Below are positions 44,800 to 53,453 of a stretch of 64,000 nt of DNA, piece by piece. This DNA is from Actinoplanes utahensis (lineage in GTDB: Bacteria > Actinomycetota > Actinomycetes > Mycobacteriales > Micromonosporaceae), in assembly GCF_016862455.1 (NCBI RefSeq), contig NZ_BOMZ01000042.1, forward strand, positions 145,721-209,720, given 5' to 3'. The first letter of the stretch is position 1; each line of letters opens with the position of its first letter. The translations under genes were made by a program, and so were the position numbers. Under the pieces are notes generated by a model, which was given only the letters and a program-made list of their open reading frames with translations, did not search any database and had not been told where the DNA came from.

Positions 44800-46188
44800 T
44801 CAGACCTGGGGGAACACCCGCGCGATCTTGATCGTGGTGGTGCTGCCGCCGGTGGCGGGGTAGGCGGCGCTGCCGTCGGCGTAGGACTTGAAGGCCTGGT
44901 AGGAGTGGTCCTTGACGGCGAGGGTCAGCCGGCCGCCGACGGCCTTGCCGGTGCCGGCGTCGTAGACCTGCGCGGCCATTCCGGAACCGGACTGCCAGGA
45001 GAGCAGCATCCGGCCGGTGCCGTAGGAGACCAGGTGCGGGTGGGCCGAGGCGACGCCCGTCCGGACCGTGCTGGTGGACTTGCCGGTGGTGAAGCGTTCG
45101 AGGCGGACCTGGCCGCCCTGACTCCACGCGGTCCAGTAGCCCTTGCCCTCGGCCAGGACCAGATCGCCGCCGAAGAGGGTGCCGTCGCAGGTTCCGGCGG
45201 CGACGGTGCGGTACGGGTTCGGCTGCGCGATCCGGCATTCGTTGTCGGTGGCGCAGACCGCCGCGAATCGCCGGGTCCGTGGGTCCCAGACGATCCGGGA
45301 GTTCCACGCGTGGCTGCATCCGACCTCGGCCGCGTCCTCGTGGTTGGGGAGCAATTTGCCGTTAGCGCTCACAACCTGGATCCGGTCGCCCTGGTGGATG
45401 TCGACGCAGGAGCCGTTCTTGACGGTGATCGCCACGCCGAAGTACGCCGCCCAGTCCGACCCGTTCGTCGCGAGCCGCCCGTGGTGCTGGTACCACCAGA
45501 TGAACCGGGCCCCGTCGTCGTAACCGGTGCGGCCGCCGGTGAGGTTGGTGACCTGCCGCTCCCAAACCAGCTTGCCGCTGTTGTCGAAACGGATCATGTG
45601 CATGGTGTTACAGGGGCTGGACGCGCCGCCGCAGAGCGACCCGCCGCCGCAGTCGCCCTTGCGGGTGAGCAGGAGGACCCCGCCGTCGGCGTCGGCCTGC
45701 ACGTCCTGCAGGTCGATCCCGGTGAAGCTGACCGGGGCGCCGCTCAGCTCGTCGTCGCAGCCGAGCCGGCCCAGGTGGACCTTGCCGCCGGTGCCGAGCC
45801 AGGCCAGCCAGGAGCCGCCGTCGGGGCGGGCGGCGATGGCCATCGGCAGGTTCTCGGTGTCGCCCTCCGAGCCGTAACCGGCGACCTTGGCCGGCAGTCC
45901 GACCGTGGTGACCTTGGCGACCGGCTTGGCGGCGGCGGGCCGCGCACAGCCGCCGGCAGCCTTCGCACCCGGCGTGGCCGCGGCGGCCGGGGCGGACACC
46001 GATGCGGACGGCGCGGGCGCGGAGGCCGGCGTGGAGCCGGGAGCCGAGGCCGCCGGAGGCAGGGCCGGCGAGCCCGCCGCGACCTGCTGACCGGGCGCCG
46101 GAGCAGCGCTTTCCCCGGCAGGTGACGAGCACGCTCCCATGGCGACGACGGCAAGAGCGGCAACCGATGCCGCAAGCAGGGCTCGCAT
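44800..46188 (-). CDS. Secreted lipoprotein, probable beta-propeller fold
   Basis: 462 residues. Lipoprotein signal MRALLAASVAALAVVAMGAC with a lipobox-like MGAC, then a 60-residue Ala/Pro/Ser linker and a repeat-rich beta domain. The repeats have regularly spaced Trp/Gly/Asp (WLAWLGTGGKVHLGRLG, GKLVWERQVTNLTGG, LLSWQSGSGMAAQVYDAG) and several Cys pairs. It is probably a surface beta-propeller; ligand unknown. RBS AGGAAAAGGAC. TTAAG-GGCGG-CTTAA (46219-46233) lies 31-45 bases upstream and may be a regulatory site. Divergent from the GH43 gene. Confidence 0.72.
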   Translation of the reverse strand: MRALLAASVAALAVVAMGACSSPAGESAAPAPGQQVAAGSPALPPAASAPGSTPASAPAPSASVSAPAAAATPGAKAAGGCARPAAAKPVAKVTTVGLPAKVAGYGSEGDTENLPMAIAARPDGGSWLAWLGTGGKVHLGRLGCDDELSGAPVSFTGIDLQDVQADADGGVLLLTRKGDCGGGSLCGGASSPCNTMHMIRFDNSGKLVWERQVTNLTGGRTGYDDGARFIWWYQHHGRLATNGSDWAAYFGVAITVKNGSCVDIHQGDRIQVVSANGKLLPNHEDAAEVGCSHAWNSRIVWDPRTRRFAAVCATDNECRIAQPNPYRTVAAGTCDGTLFGGDLVLAEGKGYWTAWSQGGQVRLERFTTGKSTSTVRTGVASAHPHLVSYGTGRMLLSWQSGSGMAAQVYDAGTGKAVGGRLTLAVKDHSYQAFKSYADGSAAYPATGGSTTTIKIARVFPQV

Positions 46189-46636
46189 GTCCTTTTCCTC
46201 GATTGTTTCAAGTTCTTCTTAAGGGCGGCTTAAACGGCGCGTCATGATCGGCCGCATCGACAGACCTTACCGGTGACAGCCCTCTCATCGCACCGCCCCC
46301 CATCGCCTTCCGACCCCCGTTGAGCCATGCCCACCTGCGATGAATCAGGTCCATCAATGGCGACATGGCGAATGTGACAGCTCAGGAGCGCATCTCCGCA
46401 TTCGACGGGAAAGCCATTACCGGACGCCGTTCTTGCACAGATCCCGGACCGCCGGCGAAATCATCCCTTCGACAGGTTCCCGTCAGCGCCGACGGCCGGC
46501 TGTGGACCGGGCCCGGCGTGGCAGCCGCAAGGACCGCACGACACCCGAGTCACGCCGGCTTCTTGACAGGAAAGTTACGGGCGTCAACACTTCGAAACAT
46601 TCCCCCCGTGCGTTAACGCTAACAAACGGAGTCCCG
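46189..46636. other. 448-base divergent intergenic region
   Basis: Between the lipoprotein and GH43 genes. A long open frame from 46340 reaches the GH43 gene in phase but has no signal peptide or ribosome site of its own, so it is not counted. The region holds TTAAG/CTTAA at 46219, TTGACA at 46563 (possible -35) and the LacI-type operator at 46612. Confidence 0.6.
46612..46623. promoter_or_regulatory. LacI-type operator upstream of the GH43-AbfB gene
   Basis: GTTAACGCTAAC, palindromic at 10 of 12 positions, 14 bases before the ATG. It resembles operators of GalR/LacI regulators of pentose-polymer genes. The cognate regulator is not in the window. Confidence 0.6.
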
Positions 46637-48079
46637 ATGACCCGCGCCCTCACTCGCGTCAGCGCGATCCTCACCCTCCTCGTCCTCTTCGTCACCGGCC
46701 TGGCCGCCCCCGCCAGCGCCCTCGACCCGTTCACCGGCTACCTGATGGTCCACTTCACCGGCGAGTCCAGCCGGGGCGAGCAGATTTATCTGGCGCACAG
46801 CAGAGACGGCCGTAACTGGACCGACCTGAACGCCGGCGGCCCGGTGCTGCTCTCCACCGTCGGCACCCAGGGCGTCCGCGACCCCGCGATCGTCCGTTCG
46901 CCCAACGGCGACAAGTACTGGATCATCGCCACCGACCTGCGGATCGCCGGCGGCACCTCGTGGGGCGACGCTTCCACCAAGGGCAGCAAGAGCCTCGTCG
47001 TGTGGGAGTCGTCCGACCTGGTCAACTGGTCGGTGCCGCGGCTGGTCAACGTGGCCGGCGGCATCTCCGGCGCCGGTGACGCCTGGGCGCCGGAGGCGAT
47101 CTGGAACCCGGCCACCAACGACTACATCATCTACTGGGCCACCAACTCGGCCCTCAACGGCGTCACCAAGCACCGCATCTGGTACGTACGGACCAGCGAC
47201 TTCCGTACCGTCTCCGCCCCGCAGCTCTACATCGATCGGGGCACCGGTCAGGGCATCATCGACACCCAGATCATCGAGGTGCCGAACAGCCTCGGCGGCT
47301 ACCGCTACTACCGGGCGTCGGCCGACGGGCAGATCACCATCGAGGGCGGCAACTCGATCCTGGGCGCCTGGACCCGGATCGGCGACCTGCAGCGTCTCGG
47401 CCTCTCCAACGGCGCGACCGGCGGCAACGTGGTCGAGGGCCCGATGTGGGCGCAGACCAACGGTACGAACGAGTGGCACCTGTGGGTGGACCAGTACGCG
47501 ACCGGCCGTGGTTACATGCCGGTCCGGTCCACCAACCTGGGCAGCACCGCCAACTTCGCGACCCGCACCGACTTCAGCCTCGGCGCCACCAAGAAGCGGC
47601 ACGGCTCGATCCTGAACCTGACCGCCGCCGAGGAACGCCGGGTGCTCGCCAAGTGGGGCGCCTCGACGACGACCCTGAAGCGGATCCAGTCGTACAACAA
47701 TCAGACCCGGTACGTGCGGCACTCCAACTTCGACGTCCGGATCGACGCGAACGTGAACCCGGCCCAGGACAGTCAGTTCCGGATCGTCCCCGGCCTGGCG
47801 AACGGCTCCGGGTACGTGTCGTTCGAGTCGGTCAACTACCCCGGCCACTACCTGCGGCACTACGGGTACGACGGGGTGCTCGCGCCGAACGACGGCACCT
47901 CGACGTTCGCGGCGGACGCGACGTTCAAGCAGGTCGCGGGGCTGGCGGACGGCTCCTGGTCGTCGTTCCAGTCGTACAACCACCCCAGCCGGTACCTGCG
48001 GCACTACGACTATCTGCTGCGCATCGACCCGATCAGCACCGCGACGGAGAGGGCGGACGCCACCTTCCGGGTGCAGTGA
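46637..48079 (+). CDS. Secreted GH43 arabinanase/arabinofuranosidase-type enzyme with AbfB domain
   Basis: 480 residues. Signal peptide MTRALTRVSAILTLLVLFVT with cleavage near PASA. GH43 five-bladed propeller (about 32-340): GYLMVHFTGESSRGEQIYLA, VRDPAIVRSPNGDKYWIIAT, AWAPEAIWNPATNDYIIYWA and GNVVEGPMWAQ (general-acid Glu). C-terminal AbfB/CBM42 beta-trefoil (about 345-480): RYVRHSNFDVRIDANVN, YLRHYGYDGVL and YLRHYDYLLRIDP, repeats that bind arabinofuranose side chains. Should trim arabinan or arabinoxylan outside the cell. ATG 46637 is preceded by ACGGAG and a LacI-type operator. A T-rich terminator follows. Confidence 0.9.
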   Translation: MTRALTRVSAILTLLVLFVTGLAAPASALDPFTGYLMVHFTGESSRGEQIYLAHSRDGRNWTDLNAGGPVLLSTVGTQGVRDPAIVRSPNGDKYWIIATDLRIAGGTSWGDASTKGSKSLVVWESSDLVNWSVPRLVNVAGGISGAGDAWAPEAIWNPATNDYIIYWATNSALNGVTKHRIWYVRTSDFRTVSAPQLYIDRGTGQGIIDTQIIEVPNSLGGYRYYRASADGQITIEGGNSILGAWTRIGDLQRLGLSNGATGGNVVEGPMWAQTNGTNEWHLWVDQYATGRGYMPVRSTNLGSTANFATRTDFSLGATKKRHGSILNLTAAEERRVLAKWGASTTTLKRIQSYNNQTRYVRHSNFDVRIDANVNPAQDSQFRIVPGLANGSGYVSFESVNYPGHYLRHYGYDGVLAPNDGTSTFAADATFKQVAGLADGSWSSFQSYNHPSRYLRHYDYLLRIDPISTATERADATFRVQ

Positions 48080-48090
48080 CGGTGACAGGG

Positions 48091-48116
48091 GAAGAGGGCT
48101 CCGGCCCTCTTTTCTT
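48091..48116 (+). terminator. Classic Rho-independent terminator after GH43
   Basis: AAGAGGG, loop CTCCGG, CCCTCTT, then TTCTT. A rare textbook form with a T-run for this genome, 12 bases after the GH43 stop. Confidence 0.9.
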
Positions 48117-48126
48117 GGTGGCGTTG

Positions 48127-48148
48127 CCTTGCAGTGCAAGGTACCTTG
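48127..48148. promoter_or_regulatory. Overlapping PadR-type palindromes
   Basis: CCTTGCAGTGCAAGG (48127-48141, 7-1-7) shares its right arm with CAAGGTACCTTG (48137-48148, perfect 12-bp). Five bases upstream of the PadR start; likely autoregulatory operator. Confidence 0.7.
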
Positions 48149-48153
48149 TGGAG

Positions 48154-48495
48154 GTGAGCGAAGACGCGGCACTGACCACGGCCCTGCGCCGGGGCACCAT
48201 CGAGTACTGCGTGCTCGCGCTTCTCGACAAGCGCGAGCTCTACGGCGTCGAGCTGGTGCAGCAACTCAGCACCGGCCTCGGCATGACCACCAGCGAGGGC
48301 ACGATGTATCCGCTGCTCTCCCGCCTGCGGCGTAACGGACGGATCGCGACCACCTGGCGCGAGGCACCGGCCGGCCCGCCGCGGCGCTATTACACCCTGA
48401 CTCCGGACGGCGAGGCGGCTCTCACCCACTTCCGCACCGAGTGGGTCGCTTTTCGCAGCGGCGTCGACCGCATCCTGGGAACGGAGATTCGATGA
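48154..48495 (+). CDS. PadR-family transcriptional regulator
   Basis: 113 residues. PadR winged helix: LRRGTIEYCVLALLDKRELY, GVELVQQLSTGLGMTTSEGT, MYPLLSRLRRNGRIATTWRE and GPPRRYYTLTPDGEAALTHF. Start GTG 48154 (GTG 48148 possible). Its stop overlaps the ATG of the HAAS gene (ATGATGA), the common PadR-HAAS membrane-signalling pair. Operator palindromes are directly upstream. Confidence 0.86.
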   Translation: MSEDAALTTALRRGTIEYCVLALLDKRELYGVELVQQLSTGLGMTTSEGTMYPLLSRLRRNGRIATTWREAPAGPPRRYYTLTPDGEAALTHFRTEWVAFRSGVDRILGTEIR

Positions 48496-48977
48496 TGACC
48501 CAGACCGATGAGCTCGTGGCCGCCTATCTGGCCCGGGTGGAGCAGGCCGCGAGCCGCCTGCCGGCCGGGCGCCGCGAGGAGCTGCTCGGCGACCTGCGCG
48601 AGCACATCGAGATCGCGCGGGCCGAGTCGGAGACCGGGACCGAGGCCGAGGTCCGCACGATCCTCGATCGTCTCGGCGATCCGGAGAGCATCGTCGCGGC
48701 CGCCGACACCCAGACCGACATCCCCCGGGTGACCCCGCCGCCACCGTTCACGCCGCCACCGTTCACGCCGCCGCCGTTCACGCCCGCCAGCCCGCCCCGG
48801 CCGAACCTGAAGCCGCTCTGGGTGCTGCTCGGGCTCCTGGCCGTCGGCGCCGTGATCGTGCTCTGCCTCGGCCTGGCCTTCTTCGTGCCCTCCGACTCCG
48901 GCCCCGCGCCCTCGGTCGAGAACGCTCCGCCGGCGCCGGCCGCCACGGCGACGGCGACGGTCGAGCCGTCCGAATGA
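48492..48977 (+). CDS. HAAS (DUF1700-like) domain membrane protein
   Basis: 161 residues. N-terminal HAAS helix domain: ELVAAYLARVEQAASRLPAG, RREELLGDLREHIEIA and ILDRLGDPESIVAAAD. Then three copies of PPFTP (about 80-95), one membrane helix (about 104-126, LWVLLGLLAVGAVIVLCLGL) and a Pro/Ala/Thr outside tail. Works with PadR in envelope signalling in other bacteria; role here inferred from the pairing. Confidence 0.82.
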   Translation: MMTQTDELVAAYLARVEQAASRLPAGRREELLGDLREHIEIARAESETGTEAEVRTILDRLGDPESIVAAADTQTDIPRVTPPPPFTPPPFTPPPFTPASPPRPNLKPLWVLLGLLAVGAVIVLCLGLAFFVPSDSGPAPSVENAPPAPAATATATVEPSE

Positions 48978-49003
48978 CGACACCCTGATTCGACCCTGAT
49001 GAT

Positions 49004-49023
49004 CGGATGACGCTGCTCATCCG
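49004..49023. promoter_or_regulatory. 7-bp inverted repeat upstream of the PHM-like gene
   Basis: CGGATGA, spacer CGCTGC, TCATCCG. The arms are the half-site words of the 6-18 kb shared element but face outward with a different spacing. 80-99 bases before the gene. Confidence 0.4.
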
Positions 49024-49102
49024 GGTTACCACGGATATGCCGGAGTGGCGGCGGTTGGCAGGATGGATGGCGTCTTCGCCGTCCGGTCCTGGGGAGGCCA
49101 CC

Positions 49103-50266
49103 ATGAGGTTCGCCCGTCCCGCCACCGCCGCCGCACTCACCACCCTGCTGTTCGTGGCCGCCTGCGGCTCGCCGTCCGAGCCACCGGCGGCCCCGCCGGC
49201 GCCGTCCAGCCCGCACGCCGGCCACACGGCCGGCTCCGCCCCGCCGCCGACCGCGCTGCGCACCGGTGAGCGGTTCGTCGACGTGGGCCTGAGCACGCCC
49301 TACACACCCGCCGCGCCGAACGGCGGCACCGACGAGTACCGGTGCTTCCTCGTCGACCCGCAGCTGACCGAGCCGGCCTTCCTGACCGGCAGCCGGTTCC
49401 GCCCGGAGAACGCGGCGATCGTGCACCACGCGATCTTCTACCGGTTGAGCCCCGAGCAGGCGAAAGCCGCCGAGAAGGTGGACGCCGACGCCGCCGGCGA
49501 GGGCTGGACGTGTTTCGGCGACAGTGGGGTGCAGGGTCAGACCGCCTGGGTGGCGCACTGGGCGCCGGGCGCCGGCGAGACCCTGATGCCCGACGGTTTC
49601 GGGTTCACCATGCCGCCGGGCTCCAAGCTCGTCATGCAGGTCCACTACAACCTGCTCGGCGCGGCCGCCGGCAGCCCCGGCTCGGACGCCTCCGGGATGA
49701 CGATGCGGCTGTCCAGCGCCGCCACGCTCCAACCGCTGGAGACCGGCCTGGTGACGGCTCCGATCGAGCTGCCCTGCGAGCCGGGCGGCACCGGGCCGCT
49801 CTGCGACCGGGAGGCCGCGATCGCCGACGTCGGCAAGCGCTTCGGCGCCGAGTCGGCGGAGACGGTGCAGCAGCTCAACCAGTGGTGCAACAAGGGCGCG
49901 GCGCCGAAACCGGGGAACACGCAGAGCTGTGACCAGCCGATCGAGCAGGGCGGCACGGTGTACATGGCGGCCGGGCACATGCACCTGCTGGGCCGCTCGA
50001 TCAAGGTCGAGCTGAACCCGGGCACGCCCAAGGCGCAGACGATCCTCGACGTGCCGCGGTACGACTTCGACAACCAGGCGCTGGTGCCACTGGCGAAACC
50101 GATCAAAATCGCCAAGGGCGACATGGTACGGGTCACCTGCACCCACGACGCGACGCTGCGCAAGCAGTTGCCGCAACTCCAGTCCCTGCCTTCGCGGTAC
50201 GTGGTGTGGGGCGAGGGGACCAGCGACGAGATGTGCCTCGGAATCCTGGTCATCGGGCCCCGATAG
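49103..50266 (+). CDS. Lipoprotein resembling copper type-II ascorbate-dependent monooxygenase (PHM-like)
   Basis: 387 residues. Lipoprotein signal with lipobox FVAAC (Cys21), then a His/Pro/Ser linker. Both domains of the PHM fold seem present. CuH-type ligands: His108, His109 (IVHHAIF) and His181 (MQVHYNLL). CuM-type ligands: His292, His294 (AGHMHLLG) and Met377 (SDEMCLG). The six ligand residues of peptidylglycine alpha-hydroxylating and dopamine beta-monooxygenases are thus matched in order and spacing. It should be anchored outside the membrane and hydroxylate an unknown substrate using copper. RBS GGGGAGG before ATG 49103. Confidence 0.85.
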   Translation: MRFARPATAAALTTLLFVAACGSPSEPPAAPPAPSSPHAGHTAGSAPPPTALRTGERFVDVGLSTPYTPAAPNGGTDEYRCFLVDPQLTEPAFLTGSRFRPENAAIVHHAIFYRLSPEQAKAAEKVDADAAGEGWTCFGDSGVQGQTAWVAHWAPGAGETLMPDGFGFTMPPGSKLVMQVHYNLLGAAAGSPGSDASGMTMRLSSAATLQPLETGLVTAPIELPCEPGGTGPLCDREAAIADVGKRFGAESAETVQQLNQWCNKGAAPKPGNTQSCDQPIEQGGTVYMAAGHMHLLGRSIKVELNPGTPKAQTILDVPRYDFDNQALVPLAKPIKIAKGDMVRVTCTHDATLRKQLPQLQSLPSRYVVWGEGTSDEMCLGILVIGPR

Positions 50267-50284
50267 TGGGTACGTAACCGTTCC

Positions 50285-51241
50285 ATGACGGAGTACGGCA
50301 TCCACGCCTCGCACGAGCAGATCCAGCCCGGCGCGCTCCTGGACGCGGTCATCGCGGCCGAGCGCGCCGGTTTCGACGCCGCCATGTGTTCCGACCATTT
50401 CTCGCCGTGGAGCAGCCGCCAGGGCCAGTCCGGTTTCGCCTGGGCCTGGCTCGGCGCCGCGCTGCAGGCGACGAACCTGTCCTTCGGCGTGGTCAACGCG
50501 CCCGGCCAGCGTTACCATCCGGCGATCATCGCGCAGGCGATCGGCACCCTGGGCAGCATGTACCCGGGCCGGTTCTGGGCGGCGCTGGGCAGCGGCGAGT
50601 TCAGCAACGAGCACATCACCGGGGGCAAGTGGCCGCGCAAGGAGGTCCGCAACGCTCGCCTGCGCGAGTCGGTGGACGTCATCCGGGACCTGTTGAACGG
50701 CGAGGAGGTGTCCCGGGACGGCCTGGTCACCGTCGACCGGGCCCGCCTGTGGACCCGCCCGGCGGTCATCCCGCCGCTGATCGGCGCGGCGGTCAGCGTG
50801 AAGACCGCCCGCTGGTGCGCGGAGTGGGCCGACGGACTGGTCACGGTCAACGCCCCGGAGCCGCGGCTGCGCGAGATGATCGCCGCCTACCGGGAGGCCG
50901 GCGGCCGCGGCCCGATCTGCCTCCAGGTGCACCTGAGCTGGGCGGACAGTCAGCACGAGGCCGAGTCGATCGCGCACGACCAGTGGCGCAGCAACATCTT
51001 CACGCCGCCGGTCTGCTGGGACCTGGCGACCGCCGAGGAGTTCGACGTGGTCTCCGAGAACGTGACGGTCGACCAGGTGGCGAAGGTCGTCAACATCTCC
51101 GCCGACACCGAACAGCATGTCGAATGGCTACGAGGCTATGCCGCGCTCGGCTTCGAGCGGATCTATCTGCATCATGTCGGCCAGGACCTGCTGCCGTTCA
51201 TCGAGACGTTCGGCGCGAAGGTGCTGCCCGCGCTGCGCTGA
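50285..51241 (+). CDS. LLM-class flavin/F420-type oxidoreductase (TIGR03885-like)
   Basis: 318 residues. TIM-barrel features: YGIHASHEQIQPGALLDAV, AGFDAAMCSDHFSPWSSRQG, GFAWAWLGAALQATNLSFGV and GRFWAALGSGEFSNEHITGG, as in the non-F420 'TIGR03885' branch of luciferase-like oxidoreductases. Substrate unknown. It starts 18 bases after the PHM-like gene and may be in its operon. Its last 114 bases overlap the 3' end of the convergent GGDEF gene. Confidence 0.85.
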   Translation: MTEYGIHASHEQIQPGALLDAVIAAERAGFDAAMCSDHFSPWSSRQGQSGFAWAWLGAALQATNLSFGVVNAPGQRYHPAIIAQAIGTLGSMYPGRFWAALGSGEFSNEHITGGKWPRKEVRNARLRESVDVIRDLLNGEEVSRDGLVTVDRARLWTRPAVIPPLIGAAVSVKTARWCAEWADGLVTVNAPEPRLREMIAAYREAGGRGPICLQVHLSWADSQHEAESIAHDQWRSNIFTPPVCWDLATAEEFDVVSENVTVDQVAKVVNISADTEQHVEWLRGYAALGFERIYLHHVGQDLLPFIETFGAKVLPALR

Positions 51242-52675
51242 CGCGGCCCGGCGGCGTTTGTCGGCGTACATCCGGGCGTCGGCGGCGGCGAGCAGTTCGT
51301 CGGGGGCGACCAGGCGGCGTTCGGTCCAGGTCACCGCGCCGATGGCGGCGGTGACGCGAAGGCTCTGGTCACCCCAGGCGACGGGTTCGGCGATTCCGGC
51401 GGCGACGCGGTCACTGAGCAGATGTACGGCGTTCGCGTCCGCCCGCGTACAGAAGATCAGGAACTCGTCGCCGCCGATCCGCGCCACCACGTCACCGGGC
51501 CGGACCGCCGCGATGATGCGCCGGCTCGCCGCCCGCAGGATCGCGTCGCCGGCCTCGTGCCCGTGCTCGTCGTTGACCGGTTTGAACCCGTTCAGGTCGC
51601 AGTAGATCAGCGCCAGGTCGCCGGGCGCCCCGTCCGCGTGGGCGGCGATCGCCTTCTGCATCACGGTGAACAGGTGCCGCCGGTTGACCAGCCCGGTCAG
51701 CTCGTCGTGGGTGGCCTGGTAGACGAGGGCGTGCTTGAGCCGGCTGATCCGGACCAGGACGAGCGGGATGCTGAGCACCGGCGCGAGGGTCAGCAGCAGC
51801 CCGTCGGCGGGCTGGCCGAACAGTTGGCCGAGCCCGCCGCACAACGGGATCATCAGCAGCGCGGCGCCGAGCCGGCCGAGCCGGAGTTGCGGGGCGGGCA
51901 GCCCGAACTGCTGGACCGGCTCGCTGAGCTGTTTCACGCTCGGGTGCAGGCCGGCCGCGCCGAGCGCAAGGTAACCGATGGCGAAGCAGAGTGCCGGCAG
52001 CGACGCGTTCGCCCCGTCGGCCGGACCGATGTTGACCAGGGCGGTGCCGAGGATCGTGCAGCCCAGGGCCCCGAACAGGTAGATCAGGCAGGCTCGGGCG
52101 GCACGGCTGCCCCGGGCCACCCGCAGTTGCGAGCCGCAGATGCCGAGCAGCACCAGCAACTGGGTCAGCACCAGGAACAGGGTGAAACCGTCCGCCCCGG
52201 CGGCCAGCATGTGCGGCCGGAACAGGAACTCCCACAGCGGCGCGGCCAGCGCGATGCCCCAGACCCCGGCGTCGATCGTGCCACTGGCGTCGCGCGGGGC
52301 GTGCCGCAGCACGATCATCAGGCTGGCGGCCAGCAGGAGCACGTAACCGGCGAGCTGCGGCGGGACGACCAGCGGACTCGGTGGCGGGGTGCTGTCGCCG
52401 TACTTCAGCGCGGCCAGGAACCAGGCCACGTTCGAGACGGTGAGAAACCCCAGCGCGACGATCACCAGCAGCCACGGGCGCTGGTCGGCCACCCGGTGCA
52501 GCCGCATACCGGCCGCGATCGCGCTCGCGGCCACCAGACAGGAGAGCAGCATCAGGCCGGTACGGACCTGCACGCCACCGGCCAGGTAGCCGAACGCGAA
52601 GGCGGCGGCCACCCCGGCGAAACCGAGGCAGACCAGCCAGGACGTATCTCCGCGGCGGCGCATACCGGACAGCAT
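51128..52675 (-). CDS. Membrane-bound diguanylate cyclase (GGDEF)
   Basis: 515 residues from ATG 52675. About ten membrane helices in the first 310 residues (LVCLGFAGVAAAFAFGYLAG to LILTLAP-like segments), then a GGDEF domain (about 325-480): HDELTGLVNRRHLFTVM, LALIYCDLNGFKPVNDEHGH and RIGGDEFLIFCTRADAN. The GGDEF signature is intact, so c-di-GMP synthesis is expected; no EAL domain. The tail overlaps the LLM gene by 114 bases. A large hairpin lies in its upstream region. Confidence 0.88.
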   Translation of the reverse strand: MLSGMRRRGDTSWLVCLGFAGVAAAFAFGYLAGGVQVRTGLMLLSCLVAASAIAAGMRLHRVADQRPWLLVIVALGFLTVSNVAWFLAALKYGDSTPPPSPLVVPPQLAGYVLLLAASLMIVLRHAPRDASGTIDAGVWGIALAAPLWEFLFRPHMLAAGADGFTLFLVLTQLLVLLGICGSQLRVARGSRAARACLIYLFGALGCTILGTALVNIGPADGANASLPALCFAIGYLALGAAGLHPSVKQLSEPVQQFGLPAPQLRLGRLGAALLMIPLCGGLGQLFGQPADGLLLTLAPVLSIPLVLVRISRLKHALVYQATHDELTGLVNRRHLFTVMQKAIAAHADGAPGDLALIYCDLNGFKPVNDEHGHEAGDAILRAASRRIIAAVRPGDVVARIGGDEFLIFCTRADANAVHLLSDRVAAGIAEPVAWGDQSLRVTAAIGAVTWTERRLVAPDELLAAADARMYADKRRRAASAQRGQHLRAERLDERQQVLADMMQIDPLEAERGIAS

Positions 52676-52710
52676 CGGCTCCACCGGCCCGGTTCTGAGG
52701 GTCTCCCCGA

Positions 52711-52763
52711 ATCCGCTGTGCCGATTCCGGGCGCACCGTCTCGCCCGGATCACCACAGCGGAT
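52711..52763 (-). terminator. Two-tier hairpin between the GntR and GGDEF genes
   Basis: ATCCGCTGTG/CACAGCGGAT (outer, 10 bp) and CCGGGCG/CGCCCGG (inner, 7 bp). It lies 37 bases after the GntR stop and 36-88 bases before the GGDEF start, same strand. It most likely ends the GntR message; a leader function for GGDEF is possible. Confidence 0.6.
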
Positions 52764-52799
52764 GCGGAAAGCGGCCGCCCGCACGGTCGGCCGTGATCG

Positions 52800-53453
52800 T
52801 CAGTCGAAGGCGCGGAGATGACGATCGCGGGAGGCGGCGAGGTGGGCCAGCATCGCCGCCTCGGCCCGGTCCGGATCGGCGGCCGTGATCGCGTCGGCGA
52901 CCCGGCGGTGCTCGCCGAGGGTGGCGTGGGTCTCCGCGTACGGGAAGTACAGCCGGTGGATGTGCAGGTGGGCATGCAACCGGGTGATGGCCTCGCGCAG
53001 CAGTGGGTTGCCCGCGCCGGCCGCGACGAGATCGTGGAACCGGGCGTCCATCGCGGTGAACAGCGCGTGCGACCGGCGCCCGTCCGGCTCCGCCTCGACC
53101 ACCGGGAACGGGGTCGCGGCCTCGTCGGCGAGCGCCGCCCGGGCGGCCCCGGAGGCGCGCGAGGCGGACCAGCGGGCGGCCGGGCCCTCCAGGATCATCC
53201 GCATGTCGAACATGTGGTTGAACTCGTCCCGGGTGAGCAACGGGCTGACCGTGTAACCGGCGAGCGGCCGCTTGCGGACCAGGCCCTCGGACTCCAGCCG
53301 GGCCAGTGCCTCCCGGACCGGGGTCGGTGAGACGTCGAGCTCACGGGCGAGCGCGTCGATGTTGAGCCGGTCCTCGGGAGCGAGCCGGTGTTCCAGGATG
53401 AGCGACTTCAGCGACTCGTGGACGTGGTCGCTGAGGACTGAGCGGCGGATCAT
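52800..53453 (-). CDS. GntR-family (FadR/FCD) regulator of the fucose operon
   Basis: 217 residues. HTH: HVHESLKSLILEHRLAPEDR, LNIDALARELDVSPTPVREA and LARLESEGLVRKRPLAGYTV. The FCD ligand domain has FDMRMILEGPAARWSASRAS, DARFHDLVAAGAGNPLLREA and LHIHRLYFPY with His/Asp metal-type residues. ATG 53453 follows AGAAGGAG; an upstream open frame is not used because it runs through the operator. Divergent from the five-gene fucose operon across a perfect 28-bp palindrome. It is expected to repress the operon and release on a sugar-acid intermediate. Confidence 0.88.
   Translation of the reverse strand: MIRRSVLSDHVHESLKSLILEHRLAPEDRLNIDALARELDVSPTPVREALARLESEGLVRKRPLAGYTVSPLLTRDEFNHMFDMRMILEGPAARWSASRASGAARAALADEAATPFPVVEAEPDGRRSHALFTAMDARFHDLVAAGAGNPLLREAITRLHAHLHIHRLYFPYAETHATLGEHRRVADAITAADPDRAEAAMLAHLAASRDRHLRAFD

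Noticed and set aside
52711..52763. c-di-GMP riboswitch before the GGDEF gene
   Set aside because: I do not see the conserved aptamer core; only nested stems typical of a terminator.
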